From NCBI RefSeq assembly GCF_900112035.1, contig NZ_FOKC01000002.1:1-64000 (forward strand): a stretch of 64,000 nt of DNA, given 5' to 3'. Positions within the stretch are counted from its first letter, which is position 1, and the number at the start of each line of letters is the position of its first letter. Made by a program: the position numbers and the translations under genes. This stretch comes from Nocardioides alpinus (GTDB lineage Bacteria > Actinomycetota > Actinomycetes > Propionibacteriales > Nocardioidaceae). Below the pieces are notes generated by a model. The model was not told the origin of the DNA. It did not search any database and saw only the letters and a list, made by a program, of their open reading frames with translations. This document shows positions 25,872 to 35,190 of the stretch, piece by piece.

Positions 25872-28800
25872 CCCGGGCCCAGCAGCTGCTTGAGGTCGGC
25901 GAACAGGGCGGGGCTCGGGCTCACCCGGAGGTTGTCGTCGAGGCGGAGCAGCTTGGTGGAGCTGCGGGTCAGCAACCGCAGCTGGACCTCCGTCATCCCG
26001 GGGTGGGTGCCGAGCACGTCGCGCAGCTGCGCCACCACGGGCGGGGTGCAGCGGGTCGACGGCAGGCTGATGACCACCGGACCGGCGGGCCCTTGCGTCA
26101 GGTCGGGGGCGGTGACCTCCTGGGCGCGCAGCTCGGGCTGGTCCTTGTCCCGGGAGAGCTGGCCCTTGATCCGCACCACCTGGTCCTCGACCAGCAGCGT
26201 CGAGGCGAGGGTGTAGGCGCTCGGGAAGAGCAGCACCTCGATCGCACCGTCGAGGTCCTCGAGGGTGATCGTGGCCCACGGGTCACCGCGCTTGGTGATC
26301 TTGCGCGCCACCGACGTGACCAGGCCGCTGACCGTGATGGTCGAGCCGTGCGGGCGCTCCTCGTCGAGCATGAGCTGGCCGATGGTGCAGTCGGTGCCCT
26401 GCGACAGCACGTGCTCGAGACCGAGCAGCGGGTGGTCGGAGACGTAGAGGCCGAGCATCTCCCGCTCGTGGCCCAGCAGGGTGAGCTTGTCCCAGTCGTC
26501 GATGTCAGGGATGGTCACGGTCACGCCGAAGCCGGCGTCGTCGTCGCCGAGCCCGCCGAACAGCGAATCCTGGCCGATCGCCTCGTTCTTCTTGAGGTCC
26601 ACGAACTGGTCGACCGCGGTCTCGTGGACGGCGACGAGCGCGCGGCGCTTGTGCTTCATGTCGTCGAAGGCGCCGGCCTTGATCAGCGACTCCACCACGC
26701 GCTTGTTGCACACCAGCGCCGGGACCTTCTCCATGAAGTCGTTGAAGTCGGCGTAGCGACCCTTCTGCTCGCGACCGGACACGATGCCGTCGACGACGTT
26801 GCTGCCGACGTTGCGGACCGCGGTGAGGCCGAAGCGGATGTCGTTGCCGACGGGGGTGAAGTTGGCGTGGGACTCGTTGACGTCGGGCGGCAGGACCTGG
26901 ATCTTCATCCGTCGGCACTCGTTGAGGTAGATCGCCATCTTGTCCTTGTCGTCCTTCACCGACGTCAGGAGGGCGGCCATGTACTCGGTCGGGTAGTTGG
27001 CCTTGAGGTAGGCGGTCCAGTAGGTGATGACGCCGTAGGCGGCCGAGTGCGACTTGTTGAAGGCGTAGTCGGAGAACGGGAGCAGGATCTCCCAGAGCTT
27101 GTCGATCGCGACCTGCGGGAAGCTGCGCTCGAGCATGCCGGCCTGGAAGCCGGCGTACTGCTTGTCGAGCTCCTCCTTCTTCTTCTTGCCCATCGCGCGA
27201 CGCAGGTTGTCGGCCGCACCCAGGGTGAAGCCGGCCAGCACCTGGGCGATGGCCATCACCTGCTCCTGGTAGACGATGAGGCCGTAGGTCTCGCCCAGCA
27301 CCGGCTCGAGCGCCTCGGCGAGCGCCGGGTGGATGGGGTCGATCGGCTCGCGGCCGTTCTTGCGGCGGGCGTACTTGTTGTGCGAGTCGGCGCCCATCGG
27401 ACCGGGACGGTAGAGCGCGCTGACGGCCGTGATGTCGGCGAACTGGTCGGGCTGCATCGAGCGCAGCAGCGCGCGCATGCCCGAACCGTCGAGCTGGAAG
27501 ACGCCGAGCGTGTCGCCGCGGCCCATCAGCTCGTAGGTCGCCCGGTCGTCGAACGGCAGCTCCTCGAGCACGACCTGCTCGTCGCGGTTGACGCCGATGT
27601 TGATCAGCGCGTCCTCGAGGGTGCGGAGGTTGGAGAGGCCGAGGAAGTCCATCTTGACCAGCCCGAGCGACTCGCACATCGGGTAGTCGAACTGCGTGAT
27701 GACCGCGCCGTCCTGGGGGCGGGCCATGATCGGGACGATGTCGACCAGGGGCTCGCTCGACATGATCACGCCGGCGGCGTGGACGCCCCAGTTGCGGATC
27801 TGTCCCTCGAGACCGACCGCGGTCTCGTAGATGGTGCGGACGTCGGCGTCCTGGTCGTAGAGCGTGCGGAACTCGCCGCCGTCGCGGTAGCGCTTGTGCT
27901 CGGGGTTGAAGATCTCCTTGAGCGGGACGCCCTTGCCCATCACGTCGGCCGGCAGGGCCTTGGTGATGCGGTCGGAGATCGCGAAGCCGTGGTCGAGGAC
28001 GCGGGCTGCGTCCTTGATGGCGGCCTTGGCCTTGAGCCGGCCGAAGGTGGCGATCTGCGCGACGCGGTCGGCGCCGTACTTGTCGCTGACGTAGGTGATG
28101 ACCTCGCCGCGGCGGGCGTCGTCGAAGTCGATGTCGAAGTCGGGCATCGAGGGGCGCTCGGGGTTGAGGAAGCGCTCGAAGAACAGGCCGTGCTCCAGCG
28201 GGCACAGGTCGGTGATGCGCAGCGAGTAGGCCGCGATGGAGCCGGCACCCGAGCCGCGGCCGGGACCGACACGGATGCCGTTGTCCTTGGCCCAGTTGAT
28301 GAAGTCGGCGACCACGAGGTAGTAGCCGCAGTAGCCCTTCTGGGAGATGATCGCGAGCTCCATCTCGACCCGGTCGCGTACGGACTGGTCGAGGCGGTCG
28401 CCGGGGTAGCGGGCCTCGATGCCACGCCACACCTCCTTGCGGAACCACGAGTCCTCGGTCTCGCCGGCCGGCACGTCGGCTCGCGCCATGTAGCCGCCGG
28501 TGGACTCGGTGAACTCGACGTCACAGCGCTCGGCGATGGCGAGGGTGTTGTCGCAGGCCTCGGGCATGCCGAACTCGTCGGCCCACAGGGCGCGCATCTC
28601 GGCGGGCGACTTGATGTAGTAGCCGCCGCCGTCGAACTTGAGCCGGTTGGTGTCGGAGAGACGCTTGCCGGACGCGACGCAGATCAGGGCGTCGTGGGCG
28701 GCGGCGTCCTCGGGGTTGTTGTAGTGGGAGTCGTTGGTGGCGATCGGCGGGAGGTTCATCTCCTTGCCGAGCCGGAGCAGGTCGTCGCGGACCCGCTTCT

Positions 28801-29425
28801 CGATGGAGATGCCGTGGTCCATCAGCTCGAGGAAGACGTTGTCCTTGCCGAAGATCTCCTGGAGCTCCCCGGCCTCGCGCACGGCCTCGTCGTACTGGCC
28901 CAGGCGCAGCCGCGTCTGGATCGCACCGCTCGGGCAGCCGGTGCTGACGATGAGCCCCTTGCTGTGCTCGGCGAGGATCTCCTTGTCCATCCGGGGCTTG
29001 AAGTAGTAGCCCTCGAGGCTGGAGCGCGTGGAGAGCCGGAAGAGGTTGTGCATGCCCTCGGTGCTCTCGGCCCACATCGTCATGTGGGTGTAGGCACCGC
29101 CGCCGGCGACGTCGTTGCCGCCCTCCTCGGCCAGGTCGCCCTGGCCCCACCGGACCCGGCGGCGCTCGCCGCGCATGGTGCCGGGGGTGATGTAGGCCTC
29201 GATGCCGATGATCGGCTTGACGCCGTGCTGCTTGGCCTTGCGGTAGAAGTCGTAGGCGCCGTGCAGGTTGCCGTGGTCGGTCATCGCGATGGCCGGCATG
29301 CCGAGGTCGCTGGTGCGGGTGAACAACCCGTCGAGCAGCGATGCCCCGTCGAGCATGGAGTACTCGGTGTGCACGTGCAGGTGGACGAAGTTGTCCACGG
29401 AACTGGTGGAGGAGCCGGCCGACAT
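25856..29425 (-). CDS. dnaE1: DNA polymerase III alpha subunit, replicative
   Basis: A 1189-residue replicative polymerase. The N-terminal PHP domain keeps its metal-binding motifs (FVHLHVHTEYSMLDG, AMTDHGNLHGAYDF, STGCPSG, NDSHYNNPED), consistent with the proofreading PHP exonuclease described for mycobacterial DnaE1. The palm has the catalytic aspartates in MPDFDIDFDDARRGEV. Then come fingers (KKKKEELDKQYAGF), the helix-hairpin-helix region, an OB fold (~1010-1080: TVSGLVTSVARKITKRGDP) and a C-terminal tail for clamp-loader contact. The ATG at 29425 gives the family start; an upstream extension is unlike the family. Confidence 0.96.
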   Translation of the reverse strand: MSAGSSTSSVDNFVHLHVHTEYSMLDGASLLDGLFTRTSDLGMPAIAMTDHGNLHGAYDFYRKAKQHGVKPIIGIEAYITPGTMRGERRRVRWGQGDLAEEGGNDVAGGGAYTHMTMWAESTEGMHNLFRLSTRSSLEGYYFKPRMDKEILAEHSKGLIVSTGCPSGAIQTRLRLGQYDEAVREAGELQEIFGKDNVFLELMDHGISIEKRVRDDLLRLGKEMNLPPIATNDSHYNNPEDAAAHDALICVASGKRLSDTNRLKFDGGGYYIKSPAEMRALWADEFGMPEACDNTLAIAERCDVEFTESTGGYMARADVPAGETEDSWFRKEVWRGIEARYPGDRLDQSVRDRVEMELAIISQKGYCGYYLVVADFINWAKDNGIRVGPGRGSGAGSIAAYSLRITDLCPLEHGLFFERFLNPERPSMPDFDIDFDDARRGEVITYVSDKYGADRVAQIATFGRLKAKAAIKDAARVLDHGFAISDRITKALPADVMGKGVPLKEIFNPEHKRYRDGGEFRTLYDQDADVRTIYETAVGLEGQIRNWGVHAAGVIMSSEPLVDIVPIMARPQDGAVITQFDYPMCESLGLVKMDFLGLSNLRTLEDALINIGVNRDEQVVLEELPFDDRATYELMGRGDTLGVFQLDGSGMRALLRSMQPDQFADITAVSALYRPGPMGADSHNKYARRKNGREPIDPIHPALAEALEPVLGETYGLIVYQEQVMAIAQVLAGFTLGAADNLRRAMGKKKKEELDKQYAGFQAGMLERSFPQVAIDKLWEILLPFSDYAFNKSHSAAYGVITYWTAYLKANYPTEYMAALLTSVKDDKDKMAIYLNECRRMKIQVLPPDVNESHANFTPVGNDIRFGLTAVRNVGSNVVDGIVSGREQKGRYADFNDFMEKVPALVCNKRVVESLIKAGAFDDMKHKRRALVAVHETAVDQFVDLKKNEAIGQDSLFGGLGDDDAGFGVTVTIPDIDDWDKLTLLGHEREMLGLYVSDHPLLGLEHVLSQGTDCTIGQLMLDEERPHGSTITVSGLVTSVARKITKRGDPWATITLEDLDGAIEVLLFPSAYTLASTLLVEDQVVRIKGQLSRDKDQPELRAQEVTAPDLTQGPAGPVVISLPSTRCTPPVVAQLRDVLGTHPGMTEVQLRLLTRSSTKLLRLDDNLRVSPSPALFADLKQLLGPGCLTG

Positions 29426-29577
29426 GGAGGAGACTTCCGCACCTTTCAGGGTCGCTGACGGTGTCACGTGTGAGGGGTGTTGCTGACGGATCAGCAGTGC
29501 CGCAGCGGGCACTCGAGGGGGAAGGAACGTCAGCCTACGTCAGTGTGCAGGACCCCACCGACAGGACTCGCCACGGC

Positions 29578-30543
29578 TCAACCGAGCCAGGCGATCGCGT
29601 GCCCGTGGCCGTGGCTGTGGGCCACCGCGACACCGTCCAGCGCCGTCACGAACCGACCGGAGGGGAACGCGCGGCCCCCGGTCAGGGCAGGCAGCACCCG
29701 CCGTCCCTCGTTGCTGATCCAGCGGCACCGACCGGCCGCGACCAGACCCGTCATCAGGTCGTGGAAGCGCCGGCGCTCGGCCTCCTCGAGGTAGGCGATC
29801 ACCGCGGAGTGGAAGACCACGGGAGTGCCGTGGGGCGCGGCCTCGTCGAGCAGGTCCGGCAGGTGGTCGAAGAGGTCGCCGGTGCGGAGCGCGGGCGGGT
29901 CCGCCAGTGCGACGTCGACGGCCGTACGGAGGCGCCGGCGCCGCTCGTCCTGCTCGGGCCACACGAGGTTCTCCAGCCAGGCCATCGCGTCGGGGTCCGA
30001 CACGTCGAGCGGGTTGAGGTCCACTCCACCGCGCCACGCGACCTCGGGGTGCCGGTCCGGGACGGGCAGCGGACCGGTGGCCCGGGCCGTGAGCACCGGC
30101 CCGCCGCTCCCCCTGAGCCCGCCGTGCGGCGGCCAGTCGTAGTCGTAGCGGTCCGGGAAGAGGCACAGCCCCGCGCTGGCACCCACCTCGATGAGCGCCA
30201 GCGGCCCCTCGACGAGCGCCATCACCGGGACGAGGTTCGCGAGCCGGCCGACCTCGTTGGTCTGCGTCGCACGCGCCATGACGGTCGCGCGGACCTCGGC
30301 CTCCTGCTCGAGGAGGACGCGGCGCAGCCCGGCGTACGGTCCGGGTGCGACAGCGCCGTGCCAGCGCGCCGCCGCGAAGACGAGGTTGGGCTGCCGCTTG
30401 ATCGGCGGCAGGGTGCCGAGCCAGGCGAGCACCTCCGGGTCGCCCGCCACCCCCGTGGCCCACGCCTCGAAGCAGGGCGAGTCACCCGCGGCGTAGGTGG
30501 CGAAGTCGCGGTACTCCTCGGTCACGTCGTCGTAGAGCAGCAC
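29578..30543 (-). CDS. DUF2332 family protein, methyltransferase-like
   Basis: A 321-residue DUF2332 protein. It contains DSPCFEAWATGVAGDPEVLAWL near the start, a glycine-rich segment LIEVGASAGLCL that looks like SAM-methyltransferase motif I, VVFHSAVIAYLEEAERRRF later, and a His-rich tail HSHGHGHAIAW. Catalytic function has not been established for the family; a methyltransferase fold is my inference. The GTG at 30543 has AGGA seven bases upstream and avoids overlap with the preceding gene, so it is preferred over GTG 30600. It ends the rluD-side operon. Confidence 0.75.
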   Translation of the reverse strand: MLLYDDVTEEYRDFATYAAGDSPCFEAWATGVAGDPEVLAWLGTLPPIKRQPNLVFAAARWHGAVAPGPYAGLRRVLLEQEAEVRATVMARATQTNEVGRLANLVPVMALVEGPLALIEVGASAGLCLFPDRYDYDWPPHGGLRGSGGPVLTARATGPLPVPDRHPEVAWRGGVDLNPLDVSDPDAMAWLENLVWPEQDERRRRLRTAVDVALADPPALRTGDLFDHLPDLLDEAAPHGTPVVFHSAVIAYLEEAERRRFHDLMTGLVAAGRCRWISNEGRRVLPALTGGRAFPSGRFVTALDGVAVAHSHGHGHAIAWLG

Positions 30544-30574
30544 GAGACCATCCTGCCCCCGGCGACCGGCCTGC

Positions 30575-31099
30575 TCAGCGACGGGTCGGAAAGGGGCCAC
30601 CTGGTCCGATGCCGGCGTTGCCCATCCGGATGCCGGAGAACTCCAGGCCCCGCGCGCGGACCACCGCGAAGTGCTCCTCGAGCTCGGGCAGGACCCGCAG
30701 CTCGATGTCGTGCACCTCGTGCACCGTCACCAGGTCGCCGACCGCGACCGGGGGCCCCAGCGGCGCCACGGCTCGGGTCGCCACGTGGGCGTGCGGTCGC
30801 TCGCCGAAGGGCTCGAAGTCCGCGGCCGCGAAACGGTAGGCGTACAGCCGGGTCGCGCGCATGGTGGCCAGCCACGACTCCTCGACCGCGTGCACCCGCG
30901 GCACGTCCGGGGCGTCGGCGCCACCCCACGAGCAGACCCGCGGACACTGCCGGGGGAACCAGTAGCTCGGGGCGTTCAGCGCGTCGACCGTCCAGACGTA
31001 GGCCTCGGGCTGCTGCGCGGTCGCGGCCACGTGCGGCGTGAACCGGCGGATCGCCGGGTCCTCGCTGAAGTGGAGCAGCTCTCCGGCGGCCGGCAGCAC
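30575..31099 (-). CDS. DUF6886-like protein
   Basis: A 174-residue cytosolic protein with the blocks LLHFSEDPAIRRFTPHVA, VWTVDALNAPSYWFPRQCPRV and WLATMRATRLYAYRFAAADF. This fits a family I recall as DUF6886, whose function is unknown. No catalytic signature is evident, but the conserved Trp/Pro/Cys cluster WFPRQCPRVCSW may form a binding surface. GTG start, one base after the stop of the GNAT-fusion gene, so the genes are translated from one message. Confidence 0.65.
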   Translation of the reverse strand: MLPAAGELLHFSEDPAIRRFTPHVAATAQQPEAYVWTVDALNAPSYWFPRQCPRVCSWGGADAPDVPRVHAVEESWLATMRATRLYAYRFAAADFEPFGERPHAHVATRAVAPLGPPVAVGDLVTVHEVHDIELRVLPELEEHFAVVRARGLEFSGIRMGNAGIGPGGPFPTRR

Positions 31100-31100
31100 G

Positions 31101-31802
31101 TCAGCGGGCGGCGTCGAGGGACTCGGTGATGATCACGTCGACGATCCGCGCGACGCGCTGCTCCCCCAGCTCGGGGACCACGGCGGCCACCCGCCGGGCG
31201 ATCTCGGCCTCGCGCCGGGCGTCGCGCTCGCCGGACGGCTTCACCGACTGCACGACGCGCGTGAGGGCCGTGCGTCGCGCGAGCACGTCGCCGAGCACGA
31301 GGTCGGCCTCGTCGATCAGGCCGCGCAGGAAGGTCAGGGGGTCGGGACCGGGCCAGGCCACCCGGATGTCGGGCGCGCGCTCCTCGTTGGCCGTGCCGTC
31401 GGTGCGCTCGAGCTCGAGGCACCCCCGACGGACGTAGAACGCTCGAGCCGGCTCGTTGGACTCGAAGACCCACAGGCAGAAGCCGCCGGGGCGGTGCGCG
31501 GCGACGGTGTCGAACAGCGCCCCGCCGACCCCGCGGCCCTGGTGGTCGGGGTGGACGTAGAGGTCGTCGAGCCAGGTGGTGGTGCAGCGGGCATAGCCCG
31601 CGACCTCCTCACCGACGGTCGCCAGCCACACGTCGTACGTCGCCAGGTCCCAGCCCGCGACCCAGGCGCGCACCTCGTCGTCGCCGTGCACGCCGGGCGG
31701 GAACGCGGCGCCGGCGGCGCGCCGCGATGCCAGGTGGATCTCGGCGAGTGCTGGGAGGTCCGCGGCCTTGGCCGGGCGCAACGCCAGCTCAGTGCTCGTC
31801 AC
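31101..31802 (-). CDS. GNAT acetyltransferase fused to a chorismate mutase-like (AroQ) domain
   Basis: A 233-residue two-domain protein. Residues ~1-150 are a GNAT domain with the acetyl-CoA loop [20 protein letters not shown] and [15 protein letters not shown]. Residues ~158-233 align by eye with the AroQ-class chorismate mutase fold: [19 protein letters not shown], then [19 protein letters not shown], then [14 protein letters not shown]. Positions equivalent to catalytic Arg11, Arg28, Lys39 and Arg51-Glu52 of E. coli chorismate mutase appear as Arg160, Arg177, Lys188 and Arg197-Glu198. The position of Gln88 is not conserved and the loop before RE is shortened. It overlaps the RluD-type gene by 14 bp. 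Activity of either domain is unproven. Confidence 0.75.
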   Translation of the reverse strand: MTSTELALRPAKAADLPALAEIHLASRRAAGAAFPPGVHGDDEVRAWVAGWDLATYDVWLATVGEEVAGYARCTTTWLDDLYVHPDHQGRGVGGALFDTVAAHRPGGFCLWVFESNEPARAFYVRRGCLELERTDGTANEERAPDIRVAWPGPDPLTFLRGLIDEADLVLGDVLARRTALTRVVQSVKPSGERDARREAEIARRVAAVVPELGEQRVARIVDVIITESLDAAR

Positions 31803-32727
31803 GGATGGCCTCGAGCGCGTGCGCGAGGTCGTCGGGGTAGGTGGACTCGTAGGTGACGTAGTCGCCGGTCTCGGGGTGCTCGAAGCCCAGGCGCATGGCG
31901 TGCAGCCACTGCCTCTCGAGGCCGAGGCGCTTGGACAGCGTGGGGTCGGCGCCGTAGGTGAGGTCGCCCACGCACGGGTGCTTCAGCGCACTCATGTGGA
32001 CCCGGATCTGGTGGGTGCGGCCGGTCTCGAGGTGCACCTCGAGCAGGCTCGCGAACCGGTGGGCCTCGAGGGTCTCGTAGTGGGTGATGCTGTGCCGGCC
32101 GTCGGCCATCACTGCGAACTTGTAGTCGTGGTGGGGGTGCCGCCCGATCGGGGCGTCCACGGTGCCGGACAGCGGATCGGGATGGCCCTGGACCAGCGCG
32201 TGGTAGGTCTTGTCGACCGTGCGGTGGCGGAAGGCGTTCTTCAGCACGGAGTAGGCGTGCTCGGACTTGCAGATCACCATCACGCCGCTGGTGCCGACGT
32301 CGAGGCGCTGGACGATGCCCTGTCGTTCGCTGGCGCCGCTCGTGGAGATCCGGAAGCCGGCTCCGGCGAGGTGCCCGACGACGGTCTTGCCGCCCCAGCC
32401 GGGCGAGGGGTGCACGGCGACGCCGACCGGCTTGTCGATCACCACGATGGCGTCGTCGTCATGGATGATCCGGATCCCCTCGACGATCTCCGGCACCACC
32501 GCCAGCGGATCGCTCTCGGCCGGGATCGTCACGTCGAGCATCGCGCCACCGTGCACGCGATCACTCTTGCCCACCGTGCCGCCGTCGACCAGCACCAGGC
32601 CCTGCGCGATCAGGTCGGCGGCCTTGGTGCGCGAGAAGCCGAACATCCGGGCCATCGCGGCGTCCACGCGCTCACCGGCGAGGCCGTCGGGGACGAAGAC
32701 GGTGCGCTGCTCGGCGTGGGTGGTCAT
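31789..32727 (-). CDS. RluD-type 23S rRNA pseudouridine synthase
   Basis: A 312-residue RluA-family synthase with an N-terminal S4 RNA-binding domain (~9-70: [25 protein letters not shown]) and the catalytic core, including [15 protein letters not shown] with the catalytic Asp, [11 protein letters not shown], and [20 protein letters not shown]. In bacteria this enzyme modifies helix 69 of 23S rRNA; the exact site here is inferred. The ATG at 32727 was chosen to give the family length. It follows lspA by 10 bp. Confidence 0.92.
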   Translation of the reverse strand: MTTHAEQRTVFVPDGLAGERVDAAMARMFGFSRTKAADLIAQGLVLVDGGTVGKSDRVHGGAMLDVTIPAESDPLAVVPEIVEGIRIIHDDDAIVVIDKPVGVAVHPSPGWGGKTVVGHLAGAGFRISTSGASERQGIVQRLDVGTSGVMVICKSEHAYSVLKNAFRHRTVDKTYHALVQGHPDPLSGTVDAPIGRHPHHDYKFAVMADGRHSITHYETLEAHRFASLLEVHLETGRTHQIRVHMSALKHPCVGDLTYGADPTLSKRLGLERQWLHAMRLGFEHPETGDYVTYESTYPDDLAHALEAIRDEH

Positions 32728-32737
32728 CGGGTGCGGC

Positions 32738-33310
32738 TCATGACTCGGGCTGCGCCTTCTCTGCGTCGGACTCGCGGCTGCCGTCGAGCGCCACCCCACG
32801 GAAGGTCTGCAGGATGATCAGCGCGGCGGCGATGTTGATGCAGATGTCGGCGATGTTGAAGACCGGCCAGTTGGGCAGCCTGAGGAAGTCGACCACGTGG
32901 CCGTGGAACGGCTCGGGCTGGCGGAAGATGCGGTCGGTGAGGTTGCCCGCGACGCCGCCGAGCAGGAGGCCCAGGGCAAGGGCCCAACCGGTGCTGGCGA
33001 TGCGACGGCTCAGCCACAGGACGACGACCACCGCCACCATGGCGAGGGCGGTGAAGACGATCGTGAACCCGGTGCCGGTGCTGAACGCCGCACCGGGGTT
33101 GAAGGTCAGGTGGAAGGTGAACCAGTCACCGAGCACCGCGATGTCGCCGTCGGCGAGCGCGGACAGCGCCCACTGCTTGGACGCGAGGTCGACGGCGTAC
33201 GCCACGAGCGCGACGCCGGCGAACAGCAGGCGTGCGTCGAGTCGTCGTGGTGCCGGGACGTGATCGTCCTGGTCGCTGGAGTTCAGCGACGCTCCTCGCG
33301 CTGCTTGCAT
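32738..33310 (-). CDS. lspA: lipoprotein signal peptidase
   Basis: A 190-residue integral-membrane aspartyl peptidase (signal peptidase II) that cleaves prolipoproteins before the lipidated Cys. Four membrane helices are present. Signature blocks are [33 protein letters not shown] (first catalytic Asp) and [21 protein letters not shown] (second catalytic Asp). The N-terminal 23 residues before the first helix are longer than usual. The ATG at 33310 overlaps the TraR gene end by 28 bp. The binding-protein lipoprotein at 8483 is one expected substrate. Confidence 0.94.
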   Translation of the reverse strand: MQAARGASLNSSDQDDHVPAPRRLDARLLFAGVALVAYAVDLASKQWALSALADGDIAVLGDWFTFHLTFNPGAAFSTGTGFTIVFTALAMVAVVVVLWLSRRIASTGWALALGLLLGGVAGNLTDRIFRQPEPFHGHVVDFLRLPNWPVFNIADICINIAAALIILQTFRGVALDGSRESDAEKAQPES

Positions 33311-34158
33311 GACAGGCACAGTGTGGCATGGGGCACGGCCATCAACCGATTCTTGCCGACGGGGTTGCCGCACGAGTCGCAGACGCCGTAGGACCCGTCG
33401 TCGATGTGGGCCAGCGCGCGGTCGATCTGCTCGATCGCGTCGCGTTCCTTGGCGAGCACGGTGAGCTCGTGGTCGCGCTCGAAGCTCGTCGCGCCCACGT
33501 CGGCCTGGTCCTGGCCGGCACCGTCACCGGCGTCGCGCATCAGCCCGGCGAGCTCGGCCTCGGCCTCGTCGACCGACGTCGCGAGGCGCTCGCGGTGCTC
33601 GCCGAGCTCCTTGACGACCTCGTTGAGCTCGGCGCGGGTCCACGGGTCCTCCCCGTCGAGCACGACGAGTCGAGCGGGGGTGGCCTTGCGGGGAGCAGCC
33701 TTCTTGGCCGGAGCCGCCTTCGTCACAGGAGTTGCCTTCTTCGCAGGAGCCGAGGTGCTCGGGGCGGTCTTCTTGGCCGGGGCGGCCTTCGGTGCTGGGG
33801 TGGTCTTGCTCGGTGCAGTCTTCTTGGCCGGGGCCTTCTTGGCGGCCGGGGCCTTCTTCGCCGGGGCCTTCTTGGCCGGGGCCTTCTTGGCGGCCGGAGC
33901 GGCCTTCTTCGCCGGAGCCTTCTTCGCCGGAGCCTTCTTGGCGGCGGGAGCGGCCTTCTTGGTGGCCGGGGCCTTCTTGGCCGAAGCCGCCTTCTTGGCC
34001 GGGGCCTTCTTGGCAGCCGGAGCGGCCTTCTTCGCCGCTGCCGTGGCAGCAGGAGCCTTCGCCGGCGGTGCCTCGGCGGGCGCGCTGCGTCGCCCGATCA
34101 CCCGCTTGGCGGCGGCAGCCGCCGAACCAGCCAGGGTCTTGCGCGCACTGCCAGCCAT
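33283..34158 (-). CDS. TraR/DksA zinc-finger protein with histone H1-like lysine-rich N-terminus
   Basis: A 291-residue chimera-like protein. Residues ~30-165 are repeated Ala-Lys-Pro units (AKKAPAKK, AAPAAKK) resembling the tail of histone H1/HU-type proteins. After it come a coiled-coil segment (ELNEVVKELGEHRERL...) and a C-terminal DksA/TraR zinc finger with Cys260, Cys263, Cys281 and Cys284. A role at RNA polymerase with extra DNA binding through the tail is inferred. The ATG at 34158 is preceded by GGAGG; an earlier in-frame ATG at 34182 has no such site. Genes of this type sit at the same place near divIVA in other actinobacteria, as I recall. Confidence 0.88.
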   Translation of the reverse strand: MAGSARKTLAGSAAAAAKRVIGRRSAPAEAPPAKAPAATAAAKKAAPAAKKAPAKKAASAKKAPATKKAAPAAKKAPAKKAPAKKAAPAAKKAPAKKAPAKKAPAAKKAPAKKTAPSKTTPAPKAAPAKKTAPSTSAPAKKATPVTKAAPAKKAAPRKATPARLVVLDGEDPWTRAELNEVVKELGEHRERLATSVDEAEAELAGLMRDAGDGAGQDQADVGATSFERDHELTVLAKERDAIEQIDRALAHIDDGSYGVCDSCGNPVGKNRLMAVPHATLCLSCKQREERR

Positions 34159-34260
34159 CTCCGAGGGCCTCCAGCCATCCATCAGGTGTGGCGGGAACCA
34201 CACGGTGGCAGGGAGGGTATCCGGTGCCGGGTGCCGAACCAACACTGGCTCGCCGAAATG

Positions 34261-34294
34261 CGAGAACGGCCGACCTCGCGGTCGGCCGTCCTCG
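34261..34294 (-). terminator. strong hairpin terminator after divIVA
   Basis: A perfect 10-bp stem (ACGGCCGACC with GGTCGGCCGT) with loop TCGC is extended by a CGAG/CTCG outer stem across one mismatch. On the minus strand it follows divIVA by 26 bases. The T-tract is poor, as usual in GC-rich actinobacteria. It marks the end of the cell-division block. Confidence 0.75.
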
Positions 34295-34319
34295 TTCAAC
34301 AGGTGCGTGCTGGAGCTGC

Positions 34320-35075
34320 TCAGCCCTCGTCGTCGCCGAGCACCGAGCGGAGACGCTTGGGGCCGGGGCCACTGCTGTCAGCCGGGGCCTGGCTCTCCGC
34401 ACCGGTCGACAGCGACTCGAGCTGCTGCGTGAAGTAGGTCTTCAGGCGGGAGCGGTACTCGCGCTCGAACTGGCGAAGGGTCTCGACGTCGCTGTTGAGC
34501 TTGTCGCGCTCCTTCTCCAGGTCGCCGAACATCTGCTGGCGGCGCTCGGCGGTCTCGGAGTCGAGCATCTGCGAACGCTGGCGGGCGTCGGCCTCCATGC
34601 GGTCGGCCTTGGTCTTCGACTCACCCTCGAGGCGCTCGGCCTTGGTGCGGGCGGCACCGACGATGCGGTCGGCCTCGTTCTTGGCGTCCTCGACGAGCTC
34701 GTCGGCGTTGCGCGTGGCGATCTCCAGGAGGCGGGCAGCCGCGTTGGAGGCCTCGGCGATGTTGCCGACGCGTGCGGACCGCTCGGGAGCGGCGGCGACC
34801 ACCGGAGCGGGCTCCGGCTCGGGCTCGGGCTCCGGCTCCGGCTCCGGCTCGGGCGCGGCTGGAGCGAACGACACAGGCGCAGGAGCAGGCGTCGAAGCAC
34901 CACCGGACTGTGCGGCGGACAGCTTCGACCGCAGGTCGTCGTTCTCCTTGGTGAGCCGCGCGAGCTCGGCCTCCACCTCGTCGAGGAACTGGTCAACCTC
35001 GCCCATGTCGTACCCCTCACGGAGTCGGACAGGTGTAAAGCGCTTGTTGCTCACGTCCTCAGGCGTCAGCGGCAT
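34320..35075 (-). CDS. divIVA: DivIVA/Wag31 polar growth protein
   Basis: A 251-residue coiled-coil protein that marks curved membrane at poles and septa and directs apical wall growth in actinobacteria. The N-terminal membrane-binding domain is clear (LTPEDVSNKRFTPVRLREGYDMGEVDQFLDEVE) with a first coiled coil. A linker of Pro/Ala and an EPEPEPEP-type run (~75-95) follows, then a long second coiled coil (ARLLEIATRNADELVEDAK onward) rich in Glu/Arg heptads. The ATG at 35075 has GTGAGG upstream. A TATTGT hexamer at 35128-35133 could be its own -10 element. Confidence 0.95.
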   Translation of the reverse strand: MPLTPEDVSNKRFTPVRLREGYDMGEVDQFLDEVEAELARLTKENDDLRSKLSAAQSGGASTPAPAPVSFAPAAPEPEPEPEPEPEPEPAPVVAAAPERSARVGNIAEASNAAARLLEIATRNADELVEDAKNEADRIVGAARTKAERLEGESKTKADRMEADARQRSQMLDSETAERRQQMFGDLEKERDKLNSDVETLRQFEREYRSRLKTYFTQQLESLSTGAESQAPADSSGPGPKRLRSVLGDDEG

Positions 35076-35190
35076 GACCTCACCCAAACTTTCACGATCG
35101 ATATCACGGTGGCTCTGCTGTCAGGAGACAATAGCGCCCGGCGCCGCACGGAGCACAGTGACCCGTGGGACGGATGGTTCAAGGAACCTC

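Noticed and set aside
26003..29458. A continuous open frame of ~1150 codons on the plus strand opposite dnaE1
   Set aside because: It mirrors dnaE1 codon structure in GC-rich DNA, is extremely rich in Val/Gly/Asp/Glu/His, and has no recognisable domain. dnaE1 on the other strand is unmistakable.
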